Translations under genes and position numbers: made by a program
Source of the DNA: Lacisediminihabitans changchengi
GTDB taxonomy: Bacteria > Actinomycetota > Actinomycetes > Actinomycetales > Microbacteriaceae
Assembly (NCBI RefSeq): GCF_016634425.1
Contig: NZ_JAEPES010000001.1
Location: 813,183 to 877,182 of the forward strand
DNA length: 64,000 nt
Direction of reading: 5' to 3'
The notes under the pieces: generated by a model
Database searches by the model: none
The model's input: only the letters and a program-made list of their open reading frames with translations
Told to the model about the DNA's origin: nothing
Shown: in pieces, positions 47,232 through 54,470 of the stretch
How the letters are laid out: every line of letters starts with the position of its first letter
How positions within the stretch are numbered: position 1 is the stretch's first letter

Positions 47232-47767
47232 GCGTGTGCTCCAAACAGTTCGGCGTCGGTCCAGGTGTCGATGTCGCGGGTGCTGCCAGTGGGGACGGGG
47301 ACCCGGGCAATCGGATCGATCGCCGCCAGCACTGTGCGCATGGCGATGCCGTCGACGGGTCCCGCGGTGGCGGCTCGCAGCTCAGCGGTCGGGAGAAGCG
47401 CCGCCAGGTACTGCTCGCGGCCGTCGTCGACGGCGATACCGCCGCCGGCCTCCCGCAGCGCGGTGATCACCGTGGCGATCAGCGGCATGTCGCAGGCAAG
47501 CACGAGGGTGTGCTCCGCCCCGGGGGCAAGTCGGGCCAGTCCGGCGGCGGTCGCCGCCACCGGCCCGCCGAAAGCGGGGTTCTCGCGGGTGAGCAGAACG
47601 CCGGGGCGCACGGTGACGTCGCCGACGACGACGGTGCGCCGCGCATCCGTCACCGCATCGAGGGTGAGGTCGAGCAGTGACCGTCCGGCGATCTCGAGCA
47701 GCGCCTTGGCCGTGCCGCCGAGCCGGGCCGACCGGCCGCCGGCGAGCACCACCGCATCGAACTCCAT
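47228..47767 (-). CDS. mobA: Molybdenum cofactor guanylyltransferase (MobA-like)
   Basis: 179 residues from the ATG at 47767, which has AGGGTG 6 nt upstream; in-frame starts at 47773 and 47776 are possible. The nucleotidyltransferase N-terminus AVVLAGGRSARLGGTAKALL and the metal motif LACDMPLI are clear. The usual Lys of GGxSxRMGxDK is replaced in context (GGTAKAL). It attaches GMP to the molybdenum cofactor, the form used by formate dehydrogenase-type enzymes. Divergent from fdhD (85 bp apart). Confidence 0.88.
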   Translation of the reverse strand: MEFDAVVLAGGRSARLGGTAKALLEIAGRSLLDLTLDAVTDARRTVVVGDVTVRPGVLLTRENPAFGGPVAATAAGLARLAPGAEHTLVLACDMPLIATVITALREAGGGIAVDDGREQYLAALLPTAELRAATAGPVDGIAMRTVLAAIDPIARVPVPTGSTRDIDTWTDAELFGAHA

Positions 47768-47852
47768 GTGCATCACCCTAGGCCGCGCCCCAGCGTCGCG
47801 ACACGATCGTTTGGCCGTTGTCAGGGAGCGCAGTCGGTGTTACTCCTGACAG

Positions 47853-48824
47853 ATGGGAAGAATCACGGTTCGACGTCGCGTTACCCGCATAACTGTCGGG
47901 CAGGAGCCGAAGCGTCGGGAGGACGTGCTCGCGGTCGAGGAGCCGCTCGAAATTCGGGTCGGCGGCAAACAACTCGCGATCACGATGCGCACTCCTGGGC
48001 ACGATTTCGACCTGGCCGCCGGTTTCCTGGTCTCGGAGGGCGTCATCGCGCAGGCCAGCGACTTCGGGGCGGCGCGCTACTGCGCCGGGGCGACGGTCGA
48101 CAGCCAGAATTCCCTGATGCCGGAGAACACCTACAACGTGCTCGATGTGACGCTGGGTTTCGGGGTCGCGCCACCCGACCCGAGCCTGGAGCGCAACTTC
48201 TACACCACCAGTTCGTGTGGGCTCTGCGGCAAGGCCAGCATCGACGCGGTCCGCACCCTGTCTCGGCACGCGGTGGCGGATGACCCGCTCACCATCGATG
48301 CGGAGCTTATGGCCTCCTTCCCCGACCGGCTCCGCGCCGGGCAAGACGTCTTCGAGAAGACCGGGGGACTTCACGCCGCGGCCCTGTTCGACGGACGAAC
48401 CGGCGAGATGCTGGTGCTGCGCGAAGACGTCGGTCGCCACAACGCGGTCGACAAGGTGGTCGGCTGGGCCCTGAAAGAGAATCTGCTGCCGCTCACCGGC
48501 ATGGTGCTGATGGTGTCGGGCCGGGCGAGCTTCGAGCTGACGCAGAAGGCGTCGATGGCGGGCATCCCGATTCTGGCGGCGGTGTCGGCGCCGTCGTCCC
48601 TCGCGGTCGAACTGGCCGGTGAGCTGGGATTGACCGTCGTCGGCTTCCTGCGCGGCAGCTCGATGGTCGTCTACTCGGCCGACCAGCGCATCCTGTCCGA
48701 ACCCTCAAATGCCTCTGAACCCCCAAATGCCTCTGAACGCACAGATGCCTCCGAACGCACAGATGCATCCGAACCTGCAGACACCGCGAACCAGCCGATC
48801 CTCGAGAAAGCAGACGCGTCATGA
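47853..48824 (+). CDS. fdhD: Formate dehydrogenase accessory sulfurtransferase FdhD
   Basis: 323 residues. It transfers sulfur to the Mo ligand of formate dehydrogenase. Family motifs are EEPLEIRVGGKQLAITMRTP, TTSSCGLCGKASID with the Cys-x-x-Cys, and HNAVDKVVGWAL. The core ends near residue 280. The tail is a low-complexity Ala-Ser-Glu repeat from 18-bp DNA units. No ribosome binding site is clear; TACTCC ends 6 nt before the ATG. ATGA overlap with the molybdoenzyme gene. Confidence 0.93.
   Translation: MGRITVRRRVTRITVGQEPKRREDVLAVEEPLEIRVGGKQLAITMRTPGHDFDLAAGFLVSEGVIAQASDFGAARYCAGATVDSQNSLMPENTYNVLDVTLGFGVAPPDPSLERNFYTTSSCGLCGKASIDAVRTLSRHAVADDPLTIDAELMASFPDRLRAGQDVFEKTGGLHAAALFDGRTGEMLVLREDVGRHNAVDKVVGWALKENLLPLTGMVLMVSGRASFELTQKASMAGIPILAAVSAPSSLAVELAGELGLTVVGFLRGSSMVVYSADQRILSEPSNASEPPNASERTDASERTDASEPADTANQPILEKADAS
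48708..48779. repeat. In-frame tandem repeat, 4 x 18 bp, in the fdhD 3' end
   Basis: Units of the form RATGCMTCYGAACSYVCA encode Asn/Asp-Ala-Ser-Glu-(Pro/Arg)-(Pro/Thr/Ala). The unit is a multiple of three, so the frame and the coupled start of the next gene are kept. Confidence 0.8.
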
Positions 48825-51166
48825 GCACGGACGGCCCCGAGAAGACTCCCGTCAGCGCGGAGAACGACTACCCGGAACTCACGGTGGAGCGGCGCGAGGA
48901 TTGGGCCGTCGGGATGCCGGCCATCTTCAACTCGATGGAGCCTGCCATCCGTCGCATGGGGCTCGCTCGTACCGCGAAGTTGATGACGACCATCAACCAG
49001 AAGGACGGCTTCGACTGCATGAGTTGCGCCTGGCCCGACCCCGACAGGCGCAAGACCCTCGAGTTCTGCGAGAACGGAGCGCGCGCCGTCACCTGGGAGG
49101 CGACCCCGGTGCTGGTGCCGCACGAGTTCTGGCAGAAGTATTCGGTGAGTGACCTGGCCGACAAGTCGGAGTACTGGCTCGGCATGCAGGGGCGGCTCAC
49201 GGAGCCCGTCTACAAGCCCGCCGGTTCCGCCCACTATGCGCCGGTCAGTTGGGACGAGGCCTTCACCATCGTCGGTGATGCCCTGAAAGCCCTCGACAGT
49301 CCCGACGAGGCGGCCTTTTACACGAGCGGTCGCGCGGCCAACGAAACCGCCTTCGTCTACCAGCTGTTCGCGCGCGCCTTCGGGACCAACAACCTGCCCG
49401 ACTGCTCGAACATGTGCCACGAGGCCACCGGTACCGCGCTCGGCGAGGTCATCGGCATCGGCAAATCGACCATCGCCTACGACGATTTCGAGCGCACCGA
49501 CCTGATCATCGTCATGGGTCAGAACCCCGGCACCAATCATCCGCGGATGCTGACCGCGCTGGAGGACGCGAAGTGCAAGGGTGCCAGCATTGTGGCGGTC
49601 AATCCGCTGCCGGAGGCCGGGCTGATCCGCTACAAGAACCCGCAGCGGGTGCGCGGTGTGATCGGCAAGGGCACCGCCATCGCCGACCAGTTCCTGCAGA
49701 TCCGTTTGGGCGGGGACATGGCGCTGATGCAGGCGGTGTCGAAACGGGTGCTGCTCGCCGAGGAGGCGAATCCCGGCACGGTGCTCGATCACGATTTCAT
49801 CCAGAAGCACGTGTCTGGCTTTGAGGAGACCCGGGCCAATCTGCTCGCCGTCGAGGAGGCCGACGTCTTGCTCGCGACCGGGCTCACGTCTGCGCAGATC
49901 GACGAGCTGGCCGAGCGCTACATCGCGGCCGACCGGGTCATCATCACCTGGGCCATGGGGCTCACCCAGCACAAGAACTCCGTTTCCACGCTCAAAGAGC
50001 TGATGAACCTGCTGTTCCTACGCGGAAACATCGGCAAGGAGGGGGCCGGGGCATCCCCGATCCGCGGGCACAGCAACGTGCAGGGCGACCGCACCATGGG
50101 CATCTGGGAGCAGATGTCGCCTACCTTTCTCGATGCCCTCCAGGCCGAGTTCGGCTTCGACCCGCCGCGCGATCACGGCTTTGACTCTCTCAAGACCATC
50201 GCGGGCATGCAGAGTGGGCAGATCAAGGTCTTCATGGCGGTCGGCGGTAACTTCGTGGCCGCGATCTCGGACACGGATGCCGCGGAAGCAGCCATGCGCG
50301 GTACCGAGCTCAGCGTGCAGGTGTCGACCAAGCTCAACCGTTCGCACACGGTGACCGGAGCCGCCGCCCTCATCCTGCCGACTCTCGGTCGCACCGAGTT
50401 CGACCTGCAGAAGTCCGGGCCGCAGTTCCTGTCGGTCGAAGACACGGTCTGCGCGGTTCATGCCACCCACGGCAGCGTGCCGCCGGTGTCCACGAACCTC
50501 CGGTCGGAGTTGGCGATCATCGTCGGGGTGGCGCGAGCGACTCTCGGCGACGCCGGTCCGGTCGACTGGCAGGGCCTCCAGGACGATTACGACGTTATCC
50601 GTGACCACATCAGCCGCGTCATCCCGGGCTTCAACGATTTCAACCGGCAGGTGAGACGCAAGGGCGGCTTCGTCCTGCCGAACGGACCGCGCGACTCGCG
50701 CACCTTCACCACGGCCACGGGCAAGGCGATGATGACGGTCAACGCACTGGAGCATCTCGAACGCCCGGCCGGCCGCCTCATCCTGCAGACGGTGCGCTCG
50801 CACGATCAGTTCAACACCACGATCTACGCCCTGAACGACAGATACCGCGGTATCCACAAGGGACGCGATGTGATCTTCGTGAACCCCGACGACATCATCG
50901 AACTCGGTCTCGCCGACGGGCAGCGCGTCGACATCTTCGGCGAGTGGCACGACGGAACGGAGCGAGTGCTGCGCAACTACCGCGTGGTGTCGTACGCCAC
51001 CGCACGCGGCTGCGCCGCCGCCTACTATCCGGAGGCGAACGTCCTCGTGCCGCTCGACAGCGCGGGAATCGGTAGCAACACCCCCACGTCGAAGGCCGTC
51101 ATCGTGAGGCTGGAGCCGGCAGCTGCCCTCGTCCCCGCGGCCGACGGCGCGGTCACCCTCGGCTGA
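48821..51166 (+). CDS. FdhF/YdeP-type molybdopterin oxidoreductase
   Basis: 781 residues. The N-terminal cluster-binding part has Cys66-x2-Cys69-x13-Cys83 (DCMSCAWPD, EFCENG), the pattern of the YdeP-like subgroup rather than a full four-Cys FdhF motif. The molybdopterin domains contain DCSNMCHEATG near 196-206, IVMGQNPGTNHPRML, and RGHSNVQGDRTMGI. The C-terminal dinucleotide-binding domain ends the protein. It probably oxidises formate or a related substrate; the electron acceptor is unknown, since no beta subunit, ferredoxin or cytochrome gene is adjacent. Coupled to fdhD by ATGA. Confidence 0.9.
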   Translation: MSTDGPEKTPVSAENDYPELTVERREDWAVGMPAIFNSMEPAIRRMGLARTAKLMTTINQKDGFDCMSCAWPDPDRRKTLEFCENGARAVTWEATPVLVPHEFWQKYSVSDLADKSEYWLGMQGRLTEPVYKPAGSAHYAPVSWDEAFTIVGDALKALDSPDEAAFYTSGRAANETAFVYQLFARAFGTNNLPDCSNMCHEATGTALGEVIGIGKSTIAYDDFERTDLIIVMGQNPGTNHPRMLTALEDAKCKGASIVAVNPLPEAGLIRYKNPQRVRGVIGKGTAIADQFLQIRLGGDMALMQAVSKRVLLAEEANPGTVLDHDFIQKHVSGFEETRANLLAVEEADVLLATGLTSAQIDELAERYIAADRVIITWAMGLTQHKNSVSTLKELMNLLFLRGNIGKEGAGASPIRGHSNVQGDRTMGIWEQMSPTFLDALQAEFGFDPPRDHGFDSLKTIAGMQSGQIKVFMAVGGNFVAAISDTDAAEAAMRGTELSVQVSTKLNRSHTVTGAAALILPTLGRTEFDLQKSGPQFLSVEDTVCAVHATHGSVPPVSTNLRSELAIIVGVARATLGDAGPVDWQGLQDDYDVIRDHISRVIPGFNDFNRQVRRKGGFVLPNGPRDSRTFTTATGKAMMTVNALEHLERPAGRLILQTVRSHDQFNTTIYALNDRYRGIHKGRDVIFVNPDDIIELGLADGQRVDIFGEWHDGTERVLRNYRVVSYATARGCAAAYYPEANVLVPLDSAGIGSNTPTSKAVIVRLEPAAALVPAADGAVTLG

Positions 51167-51182
51167 GACTCGACGAGTCCGT

Positions 51183-51253
51183 CAACAGGATGAGATGGCG
51201 GAACCGTCACTCAACAGGACCAGTTCGGTAGATCCGGAGGGGTCATCCTGTTG
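51183..51253. repeat. CAACAGGATGA inverted-repeat element, copy 1
   Basis: CAACAGGATGA (51183-51193) and TCATCCTGTTG (51243-51253) are perfect inverted ends of a 71-bp element. It begins 17 bp after the molybdoenzyme stop. The interior carries CTCAACAGGACCA, also found in copy 2. Confidence 0.75.
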
Positions 51254-51294
51254 CCTGCGGGGCGGGTGTCGCCGGGCTTCGCGCTCGACGGTCG

Positions 51295-51337
51295 CTGATT
51301 GAGTAGGCCGCGACGAAGGAGCAGCCGTATCGAAATC
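51295..51337. repeat. TGATTGAGTAG...TATCGAAATC intergenic repeat, copy 2
   Basis: CTGATTGAGTAG (51295-51306) and CGTATCGAAATC (51326-51337) flank a short GGCCGC/GCAGCC palindrome. Same ends as the element at 25785-25830. Confidence 0.7.
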
Positions 51338-51350
51338 CACCCGAGACTGG

Positions 51351-51400
51351 CCTCGATACGCGGACGCGCCAGAGCGCGTGCGCCACTCGACCGGCGATGG
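51351..51400. repeat. 50-bp direct repeat with palindromic core, copy 1
   Basis: CCTCGATACG, then a palindrome GACGCGC-CAGA-GCGCGTG, then CCACTCGACCGGCG. It is matched with only a few changes at 51933-51982. The ends look like reverse-oriented relatives of the TGATTGAGTAG family (GGTCGAGTGG and CGTATCGAGG when read on the minus strand). Confidence 0.75.
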
Positions 51401-51465
51401 TCTCGCGCCTCGATACGCGAACCCCTCGACTGAAGGCTTAAACCCGCCCTTGCTCAAGCGGCAGT

Positions 51466-51536
51466 CAACAGGATGAGATCGCACAACCGCCCCTCAACAG
51501 GACCACATCGGTAATTCCGGAGGGTGCATCCTGTTG
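51466..51536. repeat. CAACAGGATGA inverted-repeat element, copy 2
   Basis: CAACAGGATGA (51466-51476) and GCATCCTGTTG (51526-51536) form the ends of a second 71-bp copy, the same length as copy 1. The interior again has CCTCAACAGGACCA followed by ATTCCGGAGG, against GATCCGGAGG in copy 1. Confidence 0.75.
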
Positions 51537-51586
51537 ACCGCAGCGGCGGGTCGCGTCGAGCGGAGTGCCGACGTCTCGGCCCGCCA

Positions 51587-51749
51587 TCAGGTCGCGGATC
51601 GGCGGCGCTCCCGAGCCTCCTCTCGCCGCTGACGGGATTCCTCGATCTGCTGCATCTCGACGGGGTTCTTGCGCGCTCCCGACAACCACCGCGATGATCA
51701 GCATTACGACGAGTATCAACCCAACGTCGACCAGCAGCATTTGCACCAT
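51587..51749 (-). pseudogene. Possible frameshifted small membrane protein gene
   Basis: From an ATG at 51749 the minus strand encodes MVQMLLVDVGLILVVMLIIA, then VVVG, a clear membrane helix. After that, the reading frame only looks natural if shifted by one base. The shifted frame reads ARKNPVEMQQIEESRQRREE followed by ARERRRSAT and a stop at 51587, a charged helical tail typical of small membrane proteins. Without the shift, the frame runs into the neighbouring repeat. I do not recognise the family; a sequencing error or real decay could explain it. Confidence 0.4.
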
Positions 51750-51837
51750 CTGCCGAGTGATTCATGAGAAAACCCCAGAGGCAATCGTCGCGCCCCGACT
51801 GAGGGCATATTCGGCCACCAGCAGGCAGGCTCCCTCC

Positions 51838-51918
51838 CCGAAATGACGGAGATTCTGCAGAAACGGTCCCGGATGACCGTGTTTTCGCTGGAGGAGGCAG
51901 TATCTCCGTCGTTTCGGA
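51838..51918. repeat. Dispersed palindromic element, copy 4 (subtype with ATGACGGAG arms)
   Basis: CCGAAATGACGGAGAT (51838-51853) pairs with ATCTCCGTCGTTTCGG (51902-51917) with one mismatch. It shares with copy 1 the sequences GGAGATTCTG on the left and GAGGARGCARTWTCTCCG on the right. It lies 150 bp before hisE. Confidence 0.8.
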
Positions 51919-51932
51919 AGCACTCGGAGTGG

Positions 51933-51982
51933 CCTCGATCCGCGGACGCGCCAGAGCGCGTGCGCTACTCGACCGGCGGCGG
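51933..51982. repeat. 50-bp direct repeat with palindromic core, copy 2
   Basis: Matches 51351-51400 almost base for base (CCTCGATCCG, GACGCGCCAGAGCGCGTG, CTACTCGACCGGCG). A further partial copy (GTGCGCTACTCGACCAGCGG) follows directly up to about 52027. With the other elements it leaves little unique sequence in the 51167-52056 gap besides the frameshifted small gene. Confidence 0.7.
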
Positions 51983-52056
51983 TCCCGCGCCTGGGTACGC
52001 GAGCGTGCGCTACTCGACCAGCGGAGGTCCCGCGCTAACCGGCCGGCACGGGCCAC

Positions 52057-52062
52057 TAACCT
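52057..52062 (+). promoter_or_regulatory. -10 box of hisE, leaderless type
   Basis: TAACCT ends exactly 6 nt before the hisE GTG. It is the only promoter candidate seen for the his-trp operon. Confidence 0.45.
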
Positions 52063-52068
52063 AGAGGG

Positions 52069-52332
52069 GTGAAGACCTTCGACGACCTCTTTGTGGAGCT
52101 GAGCGAGAAGGCCGCGTCCCGGCCCGAGGGCTCGGGCACTGTCGCGGAGCTCGACGCCGGCGTGCATGCGATCGGCAAAAAGATCGTCGAGGAGGCCGCC
52201 GAGGTCTGGATGGCGGCCGAATACCAGTCGCTCGACGAGACCGCCGAGGAGATCTCCCAGCTCGTCTATCACCTGCAGGTTCTCATGGTCGCGAAGGGGC
52301 TCGCCCCGGCGGACATCTGGCGACATCTCTGA
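52069..52332 (+). CDS. hisE: Phosphoribosyl-ATP pyrophosphatase
   Basis: 87 residues, a stand-alone HisE. It hydrolyses PR-ATP to PR-AMP, step 2 of histidine synthesis. The MazG-like helical core [19 protein letters not shown] carries the metal-binding Glu residues, and [14 protein letters not shown] follows. GTG start, probably leaderless. It starts the hisE-hisG-hisF-hisI run. Confidence 0.94.
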   Translation: MKTFDDLFVELSEKAASRPEGSGTVAELDAGVHAIGKKIVEEAAEVWMAAEYQSLDETAEEISQLVYHLQVLMVAKGLAPADIWRHL

Positions 52333-52384
52333 TCGGTGAGCTCCGACCCGTCGCCCGCATCCTTCTGCCGACCGAAAGAGAACA

Positions 52385-53239
52385 ATGCTCCGCATCGCAG
52401 TGCCCAACAAAGGCTCCCTGAGCGAGACCGCGTCTGAGATGCTCGCCGAGGCCGGATACTCCGGCCGTCGTGACCCGCGCGCGCTCAACGTTGTCGACCC
52501 GCGCAACGACGTCGAATTCTTCTACCTCCGCCCTCGCGACATCGCCACCTACGTCGGCTCCGGCGCCCTGGATGTCGGTATCACCGGCCGCGACCTGCTG
52601 CTCGACTCCGGATCGACCGCGGCGGAGATCGCCAGCCTCGACTTCGGCGGATCCACCTTCCGTTTCGCCGGTCGCCCGGGCCAGTTCAGCGAGCTGACCG
52701 ACCTCGACGGCATCCGGGTGGCCACGAGCTATCCCGGTCTCGTCGGCGACTTCCTGGCGAAGGCCGGCGTCGCCGCGCACCTCGTGAAGCTCGACGGCGC
52801 GGTGGAGTCGGCGGTGAAGCTCGGGGTCGCGGATGCCGTGGCCGACGTCGTGTCGACCGGTTCCACCCTGCGGGCGCAGGGTCTCGAGATCTTCGGCCCG
52901 GTCATCCTGCAGTCGTCCGCGGTGCTGATCAGCGGCAGTGCCGGACAGAATCGCGCCGAGCACCCCGGCCTCGCCATCCTGCAGCGCCGCCTGCAGGGCG
53001 TGCTCGTCGCCCGCCAGTTCGTGCTGATGGACTACGACCTCCCCGTGCACCTCATCGACCAGGCCTCCGCCATCGCTCCCGGCCTCGAGTCCCCGACCGT
53101 CTCTCCGCTGCGCGACAGCCAGTGGGTGGCCGTGCGCGTGATGGTGCGCAGCGACGACACCAACCTGATCATGGACCGCCTCTACGACCTGGGTGCGCGG
53201 GCAATCTTGGTCAGCCCGATCCACGCCGCGAGGATCTGA
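52385..53239 (+). CDS. hisG: ATP phosphoribosyltransferase (long form)
   Basis: 284 residues, the long HisG type with its own C-terminal regulatory domain, so no HisZ is needed. It commits PRPP and ATP to histidine synthesis and is usually inhibited by histidine. [19 protein letters not shown] is at the start, with [15 protein letters not shown], and the PRPP-binding [20 protein letters not shown] near 150-170. GAAAGAG precedes the ATG. Two bases separate it from hisF. Confidence 0.95.
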   Translation: MLRIAVPNKGSLSETASEMLAEAGYSGRRDPRALNVVDPRNDVEFFYLRPRDIATYVGSGALDVGITGRDLLLDSGSTAAEIASLDFGGSTFRFAGRPGQFSELTDLDGIRVATSYPGLVGDFLAKAGVAAHLVKLDGAVESAVKLGVADAVADVVSTGSTLRAQGLEIFGPVILQSSAVLISGSAGQNRAEHPGLAILQRRLQGVLVARQFVLMDYDLPVHLIDQASAIAPGLESPTVSPLRDSQWVAVRVMVRSDDTNLIMDRLYDLGARAILVSPIHAARI

Positions 53240-53241
53240 CC

Positions 53242-54003
53242 GTGGCCGTCATCACCCGCGTGATTCCGTGCCTGGATGTCGCGGCAGGCCGTGTCGTCAA
53301 AGGCGTCAACTTTGTGAACCTCCGCGACGCCGGCGACCCGGTGGAACTCGCCGCGAAGTACTACGAGCAGGGTGCGGACGAGATCACCTTTCTCGACGTG
53401 ACGGCGACGGTGGATGACCGCGCCACCACCTATGACGTGGTGCGGGCGACCGCCGAGCAGGTCTTCATCCCGCTCACCGTCGGCGGCGGCGTGCGGTCGA
53501 GTGACGATGTCGCCCGCCTGCTCGCGGTCGGCGCGGACAAGGTCGGGGTCAATAGCGCCGCCATCCAGCGTCCGGAGCTGGTGGGCGAGATCGCCGACCG
53601 GTTCGGGGCGCAGGTGCTCGTGCTGTCTCTCGACATCAAGCGCAGTGCGGCAGCGCCATCGGGCTTCGTGGTCACCACTCACGGCGGCCGTCGCGAGACC
53701 GAACTGGATGCCCTGGCCTGGGCCGCGGAGGTGATCGAGCGTGGGGCGGGCGAGCTGCTCGTCAACTCGATCGACGCGGACGGAACCAAGCAGGGCTTCG
53801 ACCTGGAACTGGTGCGGCTGATGCGAGAGCTCTCCCGCGTCCCGGTGATCGCCAGCGGCGGCGCCGGCTCGGTGCGGGATTTCGCGCCGGCGGTCGAGGC
53901 GGGGGCAGACGCGGTGCTTGCGGCGTCGGTGTTCCACAACGGAGAGTTGACCGTCGGTGATGTGAAGCGCGAGCTCATGGCATCCGGAATCGAAGTGAGA
54001 TGA
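53242..54003 (+). CDS. hisF: Imidazole glycerol phosphate synthase, cyclase subunit
   Basis: 253 residues, TIM barrel. With HisH it makes IGP and AICAR. The catalytic Asp residues are in [19 protein letters not shown] (Asp11 equivalent) and [16 protein letters not shown]. Phosphate loops [11 protein letters not shown] and [13 protein letters not shown] are present. GTG at 53242 has GAGGA upstream. hisH and hisA are not in this window. ATGA overlap with hisI. Confidence 0.96.
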   Translation: MAVITRVIPCLDVAAGRVVKGVNFVNLRDAGDPVELAAKYYEQGADEITFLDVTATVDDRATTYDVVRATAEQVFIPLTVGGGVRSSDDVARLLAVGADKVGVNSAAIQRPELVGEIADRFGAQVLVLSLDIKRSAAAPSGFVVTTHGGRRETELDALAWAAEVIERGAGELLVNSIDADGTKQGFDLELVRLMRELSRVPVIASGGAGSVRDFAPAVEAGADAVLAASVFHNGELTVGDVKRELMASGIEVR

Positions 54004-54464
54004 CCATGACTGCAACCGACATCGACTCCGTGCTGACCCGGGCGAAATTCGACGAGAACGGCCTGTTGCCGGCGATCATCCAGGAGGAGTCGACGAAGCA
54101 GGTGCTCATGCTCGGCTATATGAACGCCGAGGCACTGCGCCGAACGCTCACCGAGGGGCGGGTGACCTTCTGGTCGCGCTCCCGGCAGGAGTTCTGGCGC
54201 AAGGGCGATACCTCAGGCCACCGACAATACGTCAAGAGTGCGGCCTTCGACTGCGACGCCGACACCCTGCTGGTGCAGGTCGAGCAGATCGGCGCAGCCT
54301 GCCACACCGGTGAGCACGCCTGTTTCGACGTCGATCCGCTGGCGCCGGTCATCGGAGATTCCCGTAGCGACTCGCATCCGGAGACGGGCTACATCGGCAC
54401 CGAGACTCCGGACTTCGTCGACAACGAGATCGACCAGACCACGTTCGGCGAACTCGATGAGTGA
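54000..54464 (+). CDS. hisI: Phosphoribosyl-AMP cyclohydrolase
   Basis: 154 residues, HisI domain alone (HisE is separate). A zinc enzyme opening the PR-AMP ring. [40 protein letters not shown] and the metal-binding [20 protein letters not shown] are all present. The ATG at 54000 overlaps hisF; a second ATG two codons on is possible. trpE starts 6 bp after its stop, joining the his and trp genes. Confidence 0.95.
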   Translation: MTMTATDIDSVLTRAKFDENGLLPAIIQEESTKQVLMLGYMNAEALRRTLTEGRVTFWSRSRQEFWRKGDTSGHRQYVKSAAFDCDADTLLVQVEQIGAACHTGEHACFDVDPLAPVIGDSRSDSHPETGYIGTETPDFVDNEIDQTTFGELDE

Positions 54465-54470
54465 GACCAG

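Noticed and set aside
11228..48779. Tandem repeats as possible CRISPR arrays
   Set aside because: Units are 14-20 bp and directly adjacent, without unique spacers of constant length, and there are no cas genes.
25785..51982. TGATTGAGTAG elements as insertion sequences
   Set aside because: They are under 60 bp, encode nothing and have no visible target duplications; they fit the common short palindromic intergenic repeats of this family of bacteria.
51454..52506. 350-codon minus-strand open frame covering the repeats and hisE
   Set aside because: It is antisense to hisE and runs through several repeat elements; the composition is Arg/Ser-rich low complexity with no domain.
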